From Paragordius varius (Eukaryota > Nematomorpha): a stretch of 64,000 bases of DNA. The notes beneath the pieces are model-generated. The model ran no database searches. It saw only the letters and a program-made list of their open reading frames with translations, and had not been told where the DNA came from. The stretch is from the NCBI GenBank assembly GCA_964247055.1, contig OZ176051.1, forward strand, positions 9,610,001 through 9,674,000. Direction: 5' to 3'. A program made the translations under genes and the position numbers. This document shows, piece by piece, positions 27,770 to 38,680 of the stretch (position 1 is the first letter of the stretch; each line of letters starts with the position of its first letter).

Positions 27770-28990
27770 AAATAAAAAATATTATTTAAAATGAAAATAT
27801 ATAATTAACACTTCGATTCAAATTGGGATATCTAAATACCCCAGACTAAATTTTAGATAAGATTTTGAAAAAACTACTGGTTGAAACGGCCCAATTTAAA
27901 TTTATGCTTCTATCCTAATAAAAATTATATAAATATGCCAAAATATCAAAAAATTTGTTTTGAAAAAAAAGTTCCATGTCAAACTACTTCGACGCCCTTT
28001 ATATTTTACAAGAGTTTTGCAATATATCGCCTTCATTTTATTTTAAGGGTAAAATTAAAGCTAATTTTTTATTTAAAATACATCTAACCTTGATAAAAAT
28101 AAATAAAGCGATTTATTCTGTATTATCAATTCAACCATTGCACACATGTCACGATGACTAAATTTTTACCTTTTGTTTTAGCTTAAAATAAGTAATATCA
28201 AGTATTTTTGAATGATTTTTAAATATTTCGGTTTATTAATATTATATAAGTGCAAAATTTTGCAATGGTTTCAATTCCTTTCATATTTTTTAAAGAAATT
28301 AATTTTAAAAAGGCCTGGGGTATTTAACTACCCCAATTTGAAAAAGACTAAAATGAATGTGTTGTATCCAAGTGTTAATCAAGAGAAGGATGTTAAAATA
28401 AAAAAAACATCTAAAATTATAGTTAAATTAAAATTTAAAAATTTTAAGGACCAATTTGAAGTGTTTAAAGACCAATGAATGTTCAAATAACTTGAAATGT
28501 TGGAGAACACACTTGAGTTCAAGGACACTCTTGAAGTGCAAAAGCAATTTTTTTTGGTTTGCTCCCAATCGGAAAGATTTGACCCCTGGATATAATACAT
28601 TCATCTCACTTCGACTTAGATTGGGGTAGTTTACCCCAGGCTTGTTTAAAATAAATTATTTCAAAAAATGAAAAAAATTGAAACCATGGTAAAAGTTGAA
28701 TTTAAATAATATAATGAACCGAAATATGTAAAATTATTCAAAAAAAAGATTATTTATTCAAAGAAAACCTAAAGGTAAAAATTTAGCCAACATATGAAAA
28801 ATGGTCTCTAAGTTTGATACGAAACCTTTTTAAACTAATTTTTTTAGATATTGTGGATTATTTATATAATTTATTTGAATTTAAATTGGAACCGTTTCTT
28901 TCAGTTTTATATATATCAGCTAAATTATTGTCTGTGTTTTATATACCCCAATTGGAAATCAAAGTGTGAGGAAATTGTAAAAAAATAATC
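27770..28990. repeat. Large imperfect foldback (inverted pair of a dispersed repeat)
   Basis: The stretch 27785-28372 matches about 960-1690 in direct orientation, and 28590-28990 matches the same family in inverse orientation, so the two arms face each other. The ~220-bp centre contains decayed repeats of a 'gaagtgtttaaagaccaa' kind. Paired landmarks include 'aggcctggggtatttaac' in the left arm and 'gtttaccccaggcttg' in the right arm. Probably two insertions or a foldback element; no coding content. Confidence 0.6.
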
Positions 28991-29518
28991 CTTCATTAAC
29001 ACTCCATTACCTTTGGGGTAGTTCTATATCCCAAAGATATTAAAATTTAAGCATCAAAAATAAAGTTTATAGCCGAAATTAATCATATGATTTCTTTAGC
29101 CTTTTTGTGCCTTATACAAAGAATTTTTAAAAAAAGGAAATTTGTAAAAATTTATCATCTCAAACTTTTTTCGCCATTTTTTATAAAAAAATTTTAAATG
29201 GCTATTGTCACAGGCCAATATGTGTTTTGGTTAGAAAATGTATTAATTATCTTAAGAGGCTTTCTGGCTAAACTACAACAAAAACTTGATATATTTTGAT
29301 TTTATTATCAGCTGTTTGTTTTAATAATGTGTTGGTCCCAATTTTGGACTCTTAAAGTCAAAAAACTTTGGAAAATATAAGCTTTTTATCTAATACATGA
29401 CAACAACATGTGATTATTGTTTAGCCAAAATAACTTTCAAATTGTTTATTTCCAAAGCTCTGAGATATAAAGCTACCCCAAAGGTAAATTAGGCGAAAAA
29501 ATGAAAAGGTAATAAATT
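28990..29518 (-). mobile_element. Element of the 'CATTACCTTTT' family, inverted copy
   Basis: The ends are TTAACACTCCATTACCTTT and, reverse-complemented, CAATTTATTACCTTTTCAT. The internal 'cagctgtttg' and 'cgccattttt' landmarks run opposite to those in the copy at 29799-30620. Non-coding. Confidence 0.6.
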
Positions 29519-29798
29519 GTCAATATTAGGTATATTTATGCAACTTTTAAAATACGTATTTATTTTTCCTAATTTTTGCGGGCTGCACATAACATTATAG
29601 AGAATACGTGTTTGAAAAGTATTTCTATAATAACTGTTTATATACTGTTTCCATCATGCTTCAAAGTAGCATTAATCTCCCTTCGATAAAATTAATATTT
29701 ATATTAAAATTTAAGCAAAATATCCAATTTTTCAAGACATCCGACCCTAACTTAATTTTGAATTGAAAATTGTTGATTTATTTTAAGTTAATAGTAAT

Positions 29799-30620
29799 AA
29801 ACACTTCATTACCTTTTCACTTTTTTGTCTTATGACATTTTCGGTTATCTCAGAGCTCAATTTTATAAATAAACTACAGTTTTGAAAGTTATTTCCATTT
29901 AAAATTTAATTGTTAAATATTGTTATCATTTGTATTAGATAAGTGGTTTTCAAAAGGGGGCAACGCACCCCAAGGGCGAAAGGGGGCGCTAAAAATTTGT
30001 AGAATTTAATTTAAAAAAAACTAGAAACAAATTGAAGGATTTGAAGTACCAATTAATGTTACCTATATGGAAAAGATTCTTTAAAACAGATATAAAAATT
30101 TTGATTAGAATTATAATATATTGTACATTTTTATCTTCCATTTTTTTAAAGTGGGGCTCAAGTATTTTTTTTCAATTTGGTGGGGCGTGAACAAAAAAAA
30201 GGTGGGAACCGCTGTATTATATATAAAAGCTTGCATTTTATACATTTTTTTGCTTTCCAAAGTCTAAAATTGGGACATCCAATATACGATTGAAATGAAC
30301 AGCTGATATTAAAATAAATTGTATTAATTGCTGGTAAAATATAGTATGAAAGCCTTTTAAAATTAATTATTTACATTTAGTAATTATAATATACATTTAT
30401 TTGCCTGTTGCATCGATTAAAAAAATTTATATAGAAAAATGGCGGCAAAAAAGTTCGAGTTGAGGATTTTTTTGCATTTTACTTTTTTTAAAAAAATATT
30501 ATGCCCCTAAAAGACTAAAAAAAGCATTTACAATTCTAATACCTTAAATATAAAGATATACAAAATTTCAAATCGCTCTGGGTTACAAAAGTACCCCAAA
30601 AGGTAATAGAGTTTTAAGTA
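29799..30620 (+). mobile_element. Element of the 'CATTACCTTTT' family, split by a hAT MITE
   Basis: Begins with ACACTTCATTACCTTTTCA and ends with CCCCAAAAGGTAATAGAG, an inverted pair. It contains 'gaacagctgatattaaaat' and 'aaaatggcggcaaa', shared with the copy at about 58280-58640. A 274-bp hAT MITE interrupts it at 29941-30214, so this element is older than that insertion. Confidence 0.65.
29941..30214. mobile_element. hAT-type MITE (274 bp) nested in another repeat
   Basis: The left end AAGTGGTTTTC and the right end, reverse-complemented CAGCGGTTCCC, are hAT inverted repeats. The flanks TATTAGAT (29933-29940) and TATTATAT (30215-30222) form an 8-bp target-site duplication with one mismatch. 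It also has typical subterminal GC-rich runs ('gggggcaacgcacccc' and 'ggtggggcgtg'). Confidence 0.85.
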
Positions 30621-31204
30621 TAAAAAAGGAAATTTTTTTATTCTTGCTGTAAAATTAAACGTTTCAATGTTATATTCAGAAATATCTAAGACGCCACCCT
30701 AATCTGGCACTGTTATAATTACCGTTTTCGAAAACATTAGGATGATAGAGCGTAATATAAAAATTTATTCAAACTCTACGTAATTTTAAGCATACGCTAA
30801 GTTTAACTAAAAGAAGTATATGATAACGTGTACCATAATAATATTTACTTGCATTTTGTATATGTTTTAGTCAATATACACTATTTTTTAAGCTCCAAAT
30901 TAATCCAAACATAGTTCCAAAAGTAATATATTATAAGGCCTAATCCCTAAATTATATATTCGGAGAAGAATTTTTAGTTTCATATTACTTTCGGGTTGCG
31001 AGTTTAAAGTTATAACTTACCATACCAAATTTCAATTTTTAATCCTGCGTATGAAAATAATTTCCGAATTCCAGACGGATTGATTTGCATCTCATATCAA
31101 TTTATACAGTGTTTTTTAACTTAAATTTTAATGAGCTCCATAATCTCATATTCTATAAAACTGTTATATACGATAAATGAATGTTATTATATGGTTAATT
31201 AATT
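30621..31204. other. Non-coding AT-rich DNA
   Basis: No gene, repeat family or structure recognised. Confidence 0.35.
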
Positions 31205-31300
31205 CGCAAAAATAGTGGATTAGAACTGGAACCAACTAGCTTCTCAATCGGGTTTTGAAAAATCCAGCATAACCGATTGCGCTAAAGTAAATCAACTTTT
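31205..31300 (-). repeat. tRNA-derived SINE-like sequence or tRNA pseudogene
   Basis: On the minus strand there is a good pol III A-box (TAGCGCAATCGGTT) followed about 45 nt later by a B-box-like AGTTCTAATCC. A plausible D-stem and an anticodon-loop-like TTTCAAA lie between them. The T-arm does not fold cleanly, so it is not a working tRNA. A similar fragment lies at about 19765-19800. The body and 3' tail of a SINE could not be delimited. Confidence 0.5.
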
Positions 31301-31939
31301 TATAGTTTCACTTTTACAAGAATCAACTTGGTTGTTCATATTTGGAACTATTATCATATATTTAAACAATTCTCAACATATACGATTAAAATATTTATGA
31401 ATATTTCAAAAAAGATATAAACATAATAACCAATAGCAAAATATTTTTTAGCTATAGATTTATGTGGGCGCATTGGATTATTAAGACATGAGAGTTTTAA
31501 AACAGAAAATATTTTATTTTTAATTTGACATTGGAGATAAATTTATTATAATGTATAAATATTAAAAATAAAATATATTCTTTAGTCTTACTCGAGATAT
31601 ATTATTTTTGCATATGAAGAAGGAATATGCCTTAAATTCTATTAGCCATCATGTGAGAAAAAATTATTAATTTGCTAAATTTGCGATTTTATATTAAAAT
31701 ATTCTTATAAATATGGGGGCTTGTCGAAAAAAGGATGAGCCGAACTCAGAATAATACCTAAACACTTAAAATAGGAACCGGATCGGTTTAGGGTGGTCAA
31801 ATTTTATGAAATCAATTTTTTGTATCAAAATATCTATCTACTTATCAATTTGATCGATGGCCAGCAACATTGATGTGTTTAATTTGAATGTAGGGCGATT
31901 GTTTATTATTATTAACTTATAATATATTTGTGGTTTACA
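31301..31939. other. Non-coding AT-rich DNA
   Basis: No recognisable exon or repeat family. Confidence 0.35.
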
Positions 31940-32175
31940 TACCATTTACAGTTCAGATTCACCCTTAAACAATTCAGATTCACCCAAATGAATTATGTGT
32001 TTTCGGGCTAATATAACTCATAATATGAATGGCACTATTAATTATTCGGTATTACATTAATTTTAAACAAAATTTATTTTTTTAAATATAAAAAAATATA
32101 ATTAATCTTAAAAAACACTTAATTTATTTTAGGGTGAATTTAAATTGTTCGGAATTTGAATTGTTAAATTTGCAC
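31940..32175. mobile_element. MITE with tandem 'TTCACCCT' ends, copy 1
   Basis: The left end has CATTTACAGTTCAGATTCACCC then a second 'caattcagattcaccc' unit. The right end has the inverse 'agggtgaatttaaattgttc' and 'ggaatttgaattg'. The core contains 'aattatgtgtttt' as in the other copies (39384, 49361, 61793). The right end is more worn. Non-autonomous; superfamily unknown. Confidence 0.75.
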
Positions 32176-32189
32176 TTTAAACAATTAAA

Positions 32190-33945
32190 CAAGTAAAGGG
32201 TGTAGCGTCGGAAGATCGTCGGCCACCTGCCGTCAAGGCAATCCCTACCCACCCGTAATACATTGTGCTTCAGAGCGGGGAAACACATCGAGAGTTGGGG
32301 TTGACGTTAGTATCTACATACATAAATAAATGCCTTCATGTTAGATGTGTTAATGGGAGTTAGTATAGTTAATAAGCTATATATATATATATTTTAAAAG
32401 AAATGTTAATTTCGCATTGTTAAGTAGGTAAAAGCAATATTTGAAACCGTACAAACAGGGTTTGATTACTCCAAAAAGTAATGTCAAAGGTCTATGTCGG
32501 GTCAAATGTAGAGTTAATTTTAAGCTCTTATCTTTGGTGTGGAAGGGGGTCTTCTTTTGCTTCTAAATGAGTATGGCCTTTAGGTAAACCAATTTTGGAG
32601 ATATTAGACATTACAAGCGTCAACGTTATTCCTTCGTGCGACCATGTTTCAGTTGTACCTTTAACTGGGTCGCTAACCCGGGATAAGTGGTCGTTGAGCT
32701 TGCTCTGAGCTAAGTCTCAACTCTGACCAACAGAGATGTCGGAGATTGGTAACCAGCCCTGAAATATCAGCGGCTCCAACATTGCTTTCCAGGACGTTGT
32801 ACCACAATAATTGGCTAATAGTCTACTCAGAGTCGCGTCTTGCATGCTTTATACATTCAGTGGTACATTTTGTTCGTGAGATATCTGTGGGAAGCAGTCT
32901 ATATTCTTAACTAACTGTATAGGTGTTTACTGTAAAGGGTATATTTCATATAACACTTATGAGATAAAATAAAATTTACTTCAAATAGAATAGCGGGAAA
33001 ATCGCTGCTTTAGAGTACCAAGAATATTTTAATGAAACTAGGGTGGTTATTGAAAAAGCGGAACCAGAATAAAATATGCTTTAATCAAACCAGTGCTGAA
33101 ATCGTAACGAGATTCAAGTTAAAGGTGGTTTTAATTACTGTTGGGAGCTTTGTTAATAACATTGTGAATAATAATGATTACTGTGATATCATTCTTTTGA
33201 ACATACTTTCGCAAATCGCCATAGAACCCTATCTCTGGCGTTTGTTTTAGGTTCATATTTGCCATTTCTCTTATGACCTTAACTATCCTTCGCGTTTTAA
33301 AGCGCCTTTCCCTCATACCTTCTACCATATATTCATCATAATTTTTACCGATAAAGTTACCATCTTTTCTTTCTGTATGTCCAAACTATATACGATTTAA
33401 TATCACCAGTGTTATCGGTTTGATTTCTGACACTACTTATCAATCTATTCTCATTTCATCGATTGAATAATTCTGAATCCTGATTTCTTTAGTGCATATG
33501 TCTGTGAGTTATACATTATTGTTGGCTGTACAACTGCACCTAAATTCTTACCCTTAACTTTGAAGTTTTTTATCGCATAAACATTTGAGATCTTTTTATA
33601 ATTTGTTACACTCTTTCAATCCTTAATATCATGCGTTAAAGAACCATCTGCATTGTGACATTCTAATTCTCGTTTCCATCAAAAGTTTAAGTTCCGTTCT
33701 CCTTTTATTAACTTTTACCCACCGCTGTAACATACATTTGCTCACCTATTTTCTCAATTAATGACACCCCTTTGACAGCATTTTAAATTATCTGCATAAA
33801 GCAAATCAAACACCACATTGCCCACTTCTTTTGAAACGTCCATGCATATACTATTTATGAACGGATATATTGATGACCCCTTATAGACGCCTAGGTTAAT
33901 ATATATTATATCTATAAAATATGCTGTTGAAACATAAAATTCCAA
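32190..33945 (-). mobile_element. Decayed LINE (reverse transcriptase part)
   Basis: On the minus strand 33945-33754 encodes an RT block, GVYKGSSIYPFINSICMDV then FDLLYADNLK, corresponding to the GVxQGSxLSP and YADD motifs of LINE reverse transcriptases; the second D of YADD is N here. Further down (33700-33130) fragments of the post-RT region follow in several frames with many stops, ending around MVEGMRERRFKTRR, a charged stretch like the LINE C-terminus. The moderately GC-rich 32190-32900 (unlike its surroundings) may be the rest of the element. It is truncated, frameshifted and inactive. Confidence 0.65.
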
Positions 33946-34141
33946 ATTTAAAATAAAAAAATGTTCAAATTTTCCAGATAAATCTTAATATCGGAATTAT
34001 TTTGTTAAATAATTTAATTTGACTGAAGTTAAAGGGAATATACAATTAAAAAAGATGATTTTGTGTTTTAAGCTTTGCTTGTATTTTTTGTGGAAATTTG
34101 ACGAATAACATAAAATTTGGCAACAAATTAGTATACTTAAC

Positions 34142-37100
34142 ATGCGGTCATTAACTATTTTTTTGTTATTGTTTGTTTTAAATATATTTGCGTCGCATGT
34201 ACATTTGATTGCAATCCGTTATTAATTTTATTGAAGATATTTAATGAAATTGGAATCAACTAAAAGTACATCCTAAAATATAGAGGCCACTTAAAGTATC
34301 GTGTCACAAAAGTATTTTGCTATCCATATTCATTAATGTATTTTTGCCAACCTGTTCTAAATCTATTATTGTGTTGAAAAAAGATGGAGAAATGCCCTCT
34401 TTGGAAAGTGAAATTCATGAAACTAGAATAGGAAATGCCAGAGCTGTAGGCGGTATGCGCACGAAAATTGCAAAATATCCCTTTGTAGTTTCCATACGTG
34501 TCCAAGACAAATTTTTGTGTGCCGGAATCATTTTGAAACCTAATTTCATTCTAACCGTCGCTCATTGCATAAAACCCGGGTATTTTGTAAAAAACATATC
34601 ACAAAATTAGGACTGTTATTTTACATATTAAATATTAAGATATCCACACAATTGGTATACAATCCATGTTAAAAGGACCAAGAAATATGGACCTGAAAAA
34701 GATGAAAGAACATATACGATATCAAAAGTAGCAATTCATGAGAATTATGTTAGAGATGATGGTAGTCCTCATCATTTGGTGCCTGGAAAGGGTGTTGGAG
34801 ACCCGCCCAAAATTAAACATGACAATGATATTGCACTCATTATGCTAAATGATTCCATAAAATTTGGGGCCAAGGCGAGTGCGGCCCACCTGCCTCAAAC
34901 TAATGAACAACTGGCCCCAGGAACGTATTGTTGTGTGGTAGGTTGGGGCGAAACTCTGGGTATGTTTATAAAAAATAGTTTCTACATAAATTGTTTCTTA
35001 TAGTAGTGAAAAAAGAAAGAAAAATTAGAATTTTATTGGTTCTAGCTTAAATCTAGTGCTGCTACGCAGTCCGAGGAAGTCCTTCGGACTTCTGGGGGGG
35101 AGTGGCATTAAAAGGGACAATGAAATGATCCATATATGTGGATTTCGAAACATTATTTAATAGCTATGATCTCATAGGATTTTCAAAACGGTGATTTCAT
35201 ACTAATATATGTAAAGGCCCCAAATTGACGGCTAATGGAAAAAATCGTATACTATAATTTTTACCTTTTTATGGGTTATATTTAAAGCCTTTATTGAACT
35301 CGTATGACTTCTTAAATTTTTTGAAAATTATCTCCAAAGCCATTTTTGTATGGCGTCTCAGTTTTAAACCGGTAGACCCCTACACCTAGGCCTATATGGA
35401 AAAAGCGCTAAGTTAAATTTTTCGCCTTTATAGGGAAAATATTTGGAATCATCTTTGAGACCTCATCTCGTGGGTTATTCGAAAAAATACCTCAACACTA
35501 AATAATCGTTAGATGATGGCGTATTTTTACGGCATAAAGGTCCCAAATTAACGGCTAATAAAAAAAGGCCTGACCTTTTTACCTTGTTACAGGTAATATT
35601 TCGAACTTCAAATGAGCTCATATGGCATAAGTTTGTTATTAGTTCCAAAACAACGCAATTTCTATATAGTGGCAGTGTTTTTGGGTGGTAGTTTCTTATC
35701 AGAGGCAGGTATAAAAAAGCGTCGGGCAAAATTTTGTCTTTATATTGGGAATATCTGGAATTTAATGTGTATATGTTCCTATAAGTACTTGGAAATATTG
35801 CTTCAAAACCAAAAAATTGTTCTATGGGGGCGAATATTTTAGGGCGTAAACTTTTCTTAACTTATTGAAATAACCCCCCATACTAAAATTTTTGTTTTTT
35901 AAGGGGAAATAAATATTTTAGGCCCTTATTCTCAGATAGTCTCATAATTTTTCTGAAATTTGGCTCCATAGGCATGCTGTATCGATATAGCGACGCATTT
36001 TTACGCGGGTAACCCCCTACCCAAAGCCTATTTAACCGCTAATTTAAAAAATCCGCTCGACTTAAATATTTGCCTTTTTACGGGTAATATTTCAGGCCCT
36101 TATACTACTTATATGGCCTGATTTCTGATTAACTCCTAAACAACGCAATTTTGATATAGTGGCGCAGTTGCTGACGGGTAGCTCCCTATCCAGAGGTCAA
36201 TATAACAAAACATTCTATAATATTTCTTGCCTTTATATGGGAATACCTGGATCATCATTCATTCCATATACTCTCATTAGTTTTCGGAAAATTGCCTCAA
36301 AGTTAAAAATAGTTTAAAGGTAAAGGGCCTATTTAATCGCTAATTCAAAAAAACTCGACTAAAATTTTTGCCTTTTTACGGGTAATATTTCAGTCCCTTA
36401 AAAAACTCATATGGCCTGATAATTTTCTGAAAATTAACTCCCAAACAACGCAATTTTGATATGGTGGCGCAGTCGTAGGTGGGTAGCTCCCTACCCAGAA
36501 GCTGTTACAAAAAAGTGCCTGATTAATTTGCCTTTTTACGGAGAATACCTTGAGTCATGATTGATTCCATATGCTCTCATTAGTTTTCGGAAAAATTGCC
36601 TCAAAATTAAAAAATTATTCTATGGTGGCGCATTTTTTAGGGCGTGAAGGGCCTAATTAACGGCTAATTTAAAAAAACCGCACAATCTAAATTTTTGACT
36701 TTTTACGGGTAATATTTTAGCACGGATTGAACTCATTTGGCCTGATAGGTTTTCCAAAATTTAGCCCTAAAGGCACGCTATTTCGATATGACGGGGCAGT
36801 TAGAGGGTATCTCCTTACCCAGCAGCCAATATAAAAAATACGCACGAATTTTTACCTTTAAACAGGGATTACCTGGAATCCTCATTGAAATTATACGGTC
36901 TCTTACCTTGGGGAAAAAACCGATACAAAAAATTATTTTTGTGGACTTGAAAAAATGGCATTTTACGGAGGGAGCGGGTAAAAAGAGGGTCAATTAAAAG
37001 AGCGAGACGACTATGTTCGGAGCAATCGAAAATAGGTAAAAATCATATTTAAAATCGAATGGAACCCATTTTCCGGAAAATTATCTTAAAGACACTTTGT

Positions 37101-38455
37101 GGACTTATGTTTTCAAAAAAACCCGTTTTTTACACGGGGTGGACCCGAACTGGGGGCCTAAATCAAAAAAAGAGCGAAGCTATTGTCGGGGCATCAGTAA
37201 TGATTATACATTTGGATTTGAATAGGTCTACCGGTTTTCCGGAAACAGATAACAAAGCCACCACTTTCCATTTTTATAAATATATAGATTACTGCATTTA
37301 TCAATAGGCCATTATAGTATTTATACTTAACATAAATTAGGGGTTTATTATGACTTGATGATTTATAACCAAAAATTCCCACATGGTGAAAATCAATATT
37401 ATGATATAGATATATTTATTTAAGGGTAAGCTAATACGTTCTCTACAGTGTATTAGAGACTTTAACACTCCCCCGGTTAAATAGCTCTAACGTCCCTTAA
37501 AAAATACCAGAAAAACAGTATTATTTTTGTATAAGTATGTGGGTCCATAGGAGTTCCAAGATTCATTATATATTTCTTTTTTCTTTGTTAAAATACTGTT
37601 AAGAAAAATGATTGCTTTTTTATTTTGTTATAGGTACTGAAGCGTCTAATTTATTGTAGATAAATAATAATTTTTACATATAATATTTGTGGGTGTGTAA
37701 AGGATATGGTGATACAAACGAATTAAACGAAATATGCATAGCTACCTGGAGCCGAGCCAAGTGTAATCAGAGAGAATTTCATGATGGAAAAGTAACCAAA
37801 AACATGATTTGTGCCGGAGAAGAAATAGGGGGCATTGATTCATGCATGGTAAAGTTCATTTTATTAAAATTATTTAACATAAGTTTACGTTCAAAAAAAT
37901 AACGCCATATTTTCTCAGAAAGATAACCGAAAAAGGTTAAACCTTAAAAACATATGATTCGCTTATATTGATTATAAATACCTAACAATTTTATAATTCA
38001 ACTTTAAATTGTTAATATTTCACGTATGTGCTTTTAAATTGCTTCACCGCAATGGTTTGTCGAATTTAGCGTAAAGGGTGTGTGTCTTTTATTAAATTTT
38101 TAATTTGTTTATGCTTCATCCCCATACAAATATCTTATTTTCGATTTACTACAAAATAGTTAGGCCCGATATCGATTGAGATTTTTTTGGAGAGAACTAT
38201 TGGTTTGTATTGCTTTTAAAACAAATATAACGGAAATTACTATCAATATTATAGGGCGATTCAGGAGGCCCTCTGTATTGTGATAAAGGAACCGGTGTTC
38301 GGAAAGTGTGGGGACTCGTATCATGGGGTCAAGGCTGCGCTCAACAAAGTAAACCAGGTGTTTATACTGATGTCTCACAAAAACTTTCATGGATTGAAGC
38401 ACAAATCAAAAAAATGTCAATTAATCACGATAAAATATTAAGGCAAACAAAATAA
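34142..38455 (+). CDS. Secreted trypsin-like serine protease (S1A)
   Basis: A chymotrypsin-fold protease that would cleave after Lys or Arg. Five exons, 34142-34198, 34284-34579, 34640-34959, 37703-37848 and 38255-38455, total 1020 nt (339 residues). Exon 1 encodes a clear signal peptide ([16 protein letters not shown]). A pro-region ends at NAR, followed by AVGG in place of the usual IVGG, so activation by cleavage after Arg72 is likely. The catalytic triad is His113 (TVAHC), Asp181 (DNDIALI) and Ser276 (GDSGGP). Asp270, six residues before the Ser, fills the S1 pocket position, and the SWGQGC and KPGVYTDV loop supplies the usual glycines: trypsin-type specificity. Introns are 85, 60, 2743 and 406 nt. 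Intron 3 is filled by a satellite-like array. The exon 1 choice rests on the signal peptide and a phase-0 join, so it is slightly less certain. The 3' end converges on HS6ST. Confidence 0.92.
35050..37292. repeat. Satellite-like array (~155-bp monomers, higher-order dimer) in protease intron 3
   Basis: The anchor 'cctttttacgggtaatattt' or a variant recurs near 35262, 35425, 35575, 35735, 35895, 36071, 36228, 36371, 36531, 36697 and 36850, about 150-170 bp apart. Alternate monomers resemble each other more ('ggaatacctgga' type against 'ggtaatatttcag' type), giving a ~310-bp dimer. The array is clearly GC-richer than its surroundings. It ends with a non-repeating tail (about 37010-37292) that is also present at 59448-60000, where the whole structure is inverted. 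A short perfect hairpin, GAAGTCC-TTC-GGACTTC, lies near 35074-35090. Confidence 0.8.
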
Positions 38456-38610
38456 GTTACGGATAAATCATAAAAATAAACATTTATTATTATTATTTAT
38501 ATGTTTATTGGAGATAATATTGCGAGATTCATTGGATAAAATGCCGGAGTAAATAAATTATTTTAAAAACATATAAATGTTAGTCACAATCGATAATTAT
38601 CACAGATTTC

Positions 38611-38613
<3 letters not shown>

Positions 38614-38661
<48 letters not shown>
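38614..38661. repeat. (TA)n microsatellite between convergent genes
   Basis: A TA run of about 48 bp in the 225-bp gap between the protease stop (38455) and the HS6ST stop (38681), so it lies in the 3' UTRs or terminator region. Confidence 0.9.
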
Positions 38662-38667
<6 letters not shown>

Positions 38668-38680
38668 AGTTTATTTCATG

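Noticed and set aside
36778-37382. Several 60-80 residue frames on both strands
   Set aside because: They lie inside the satellite-like array and its tail and follow the repeat, not a protein family.
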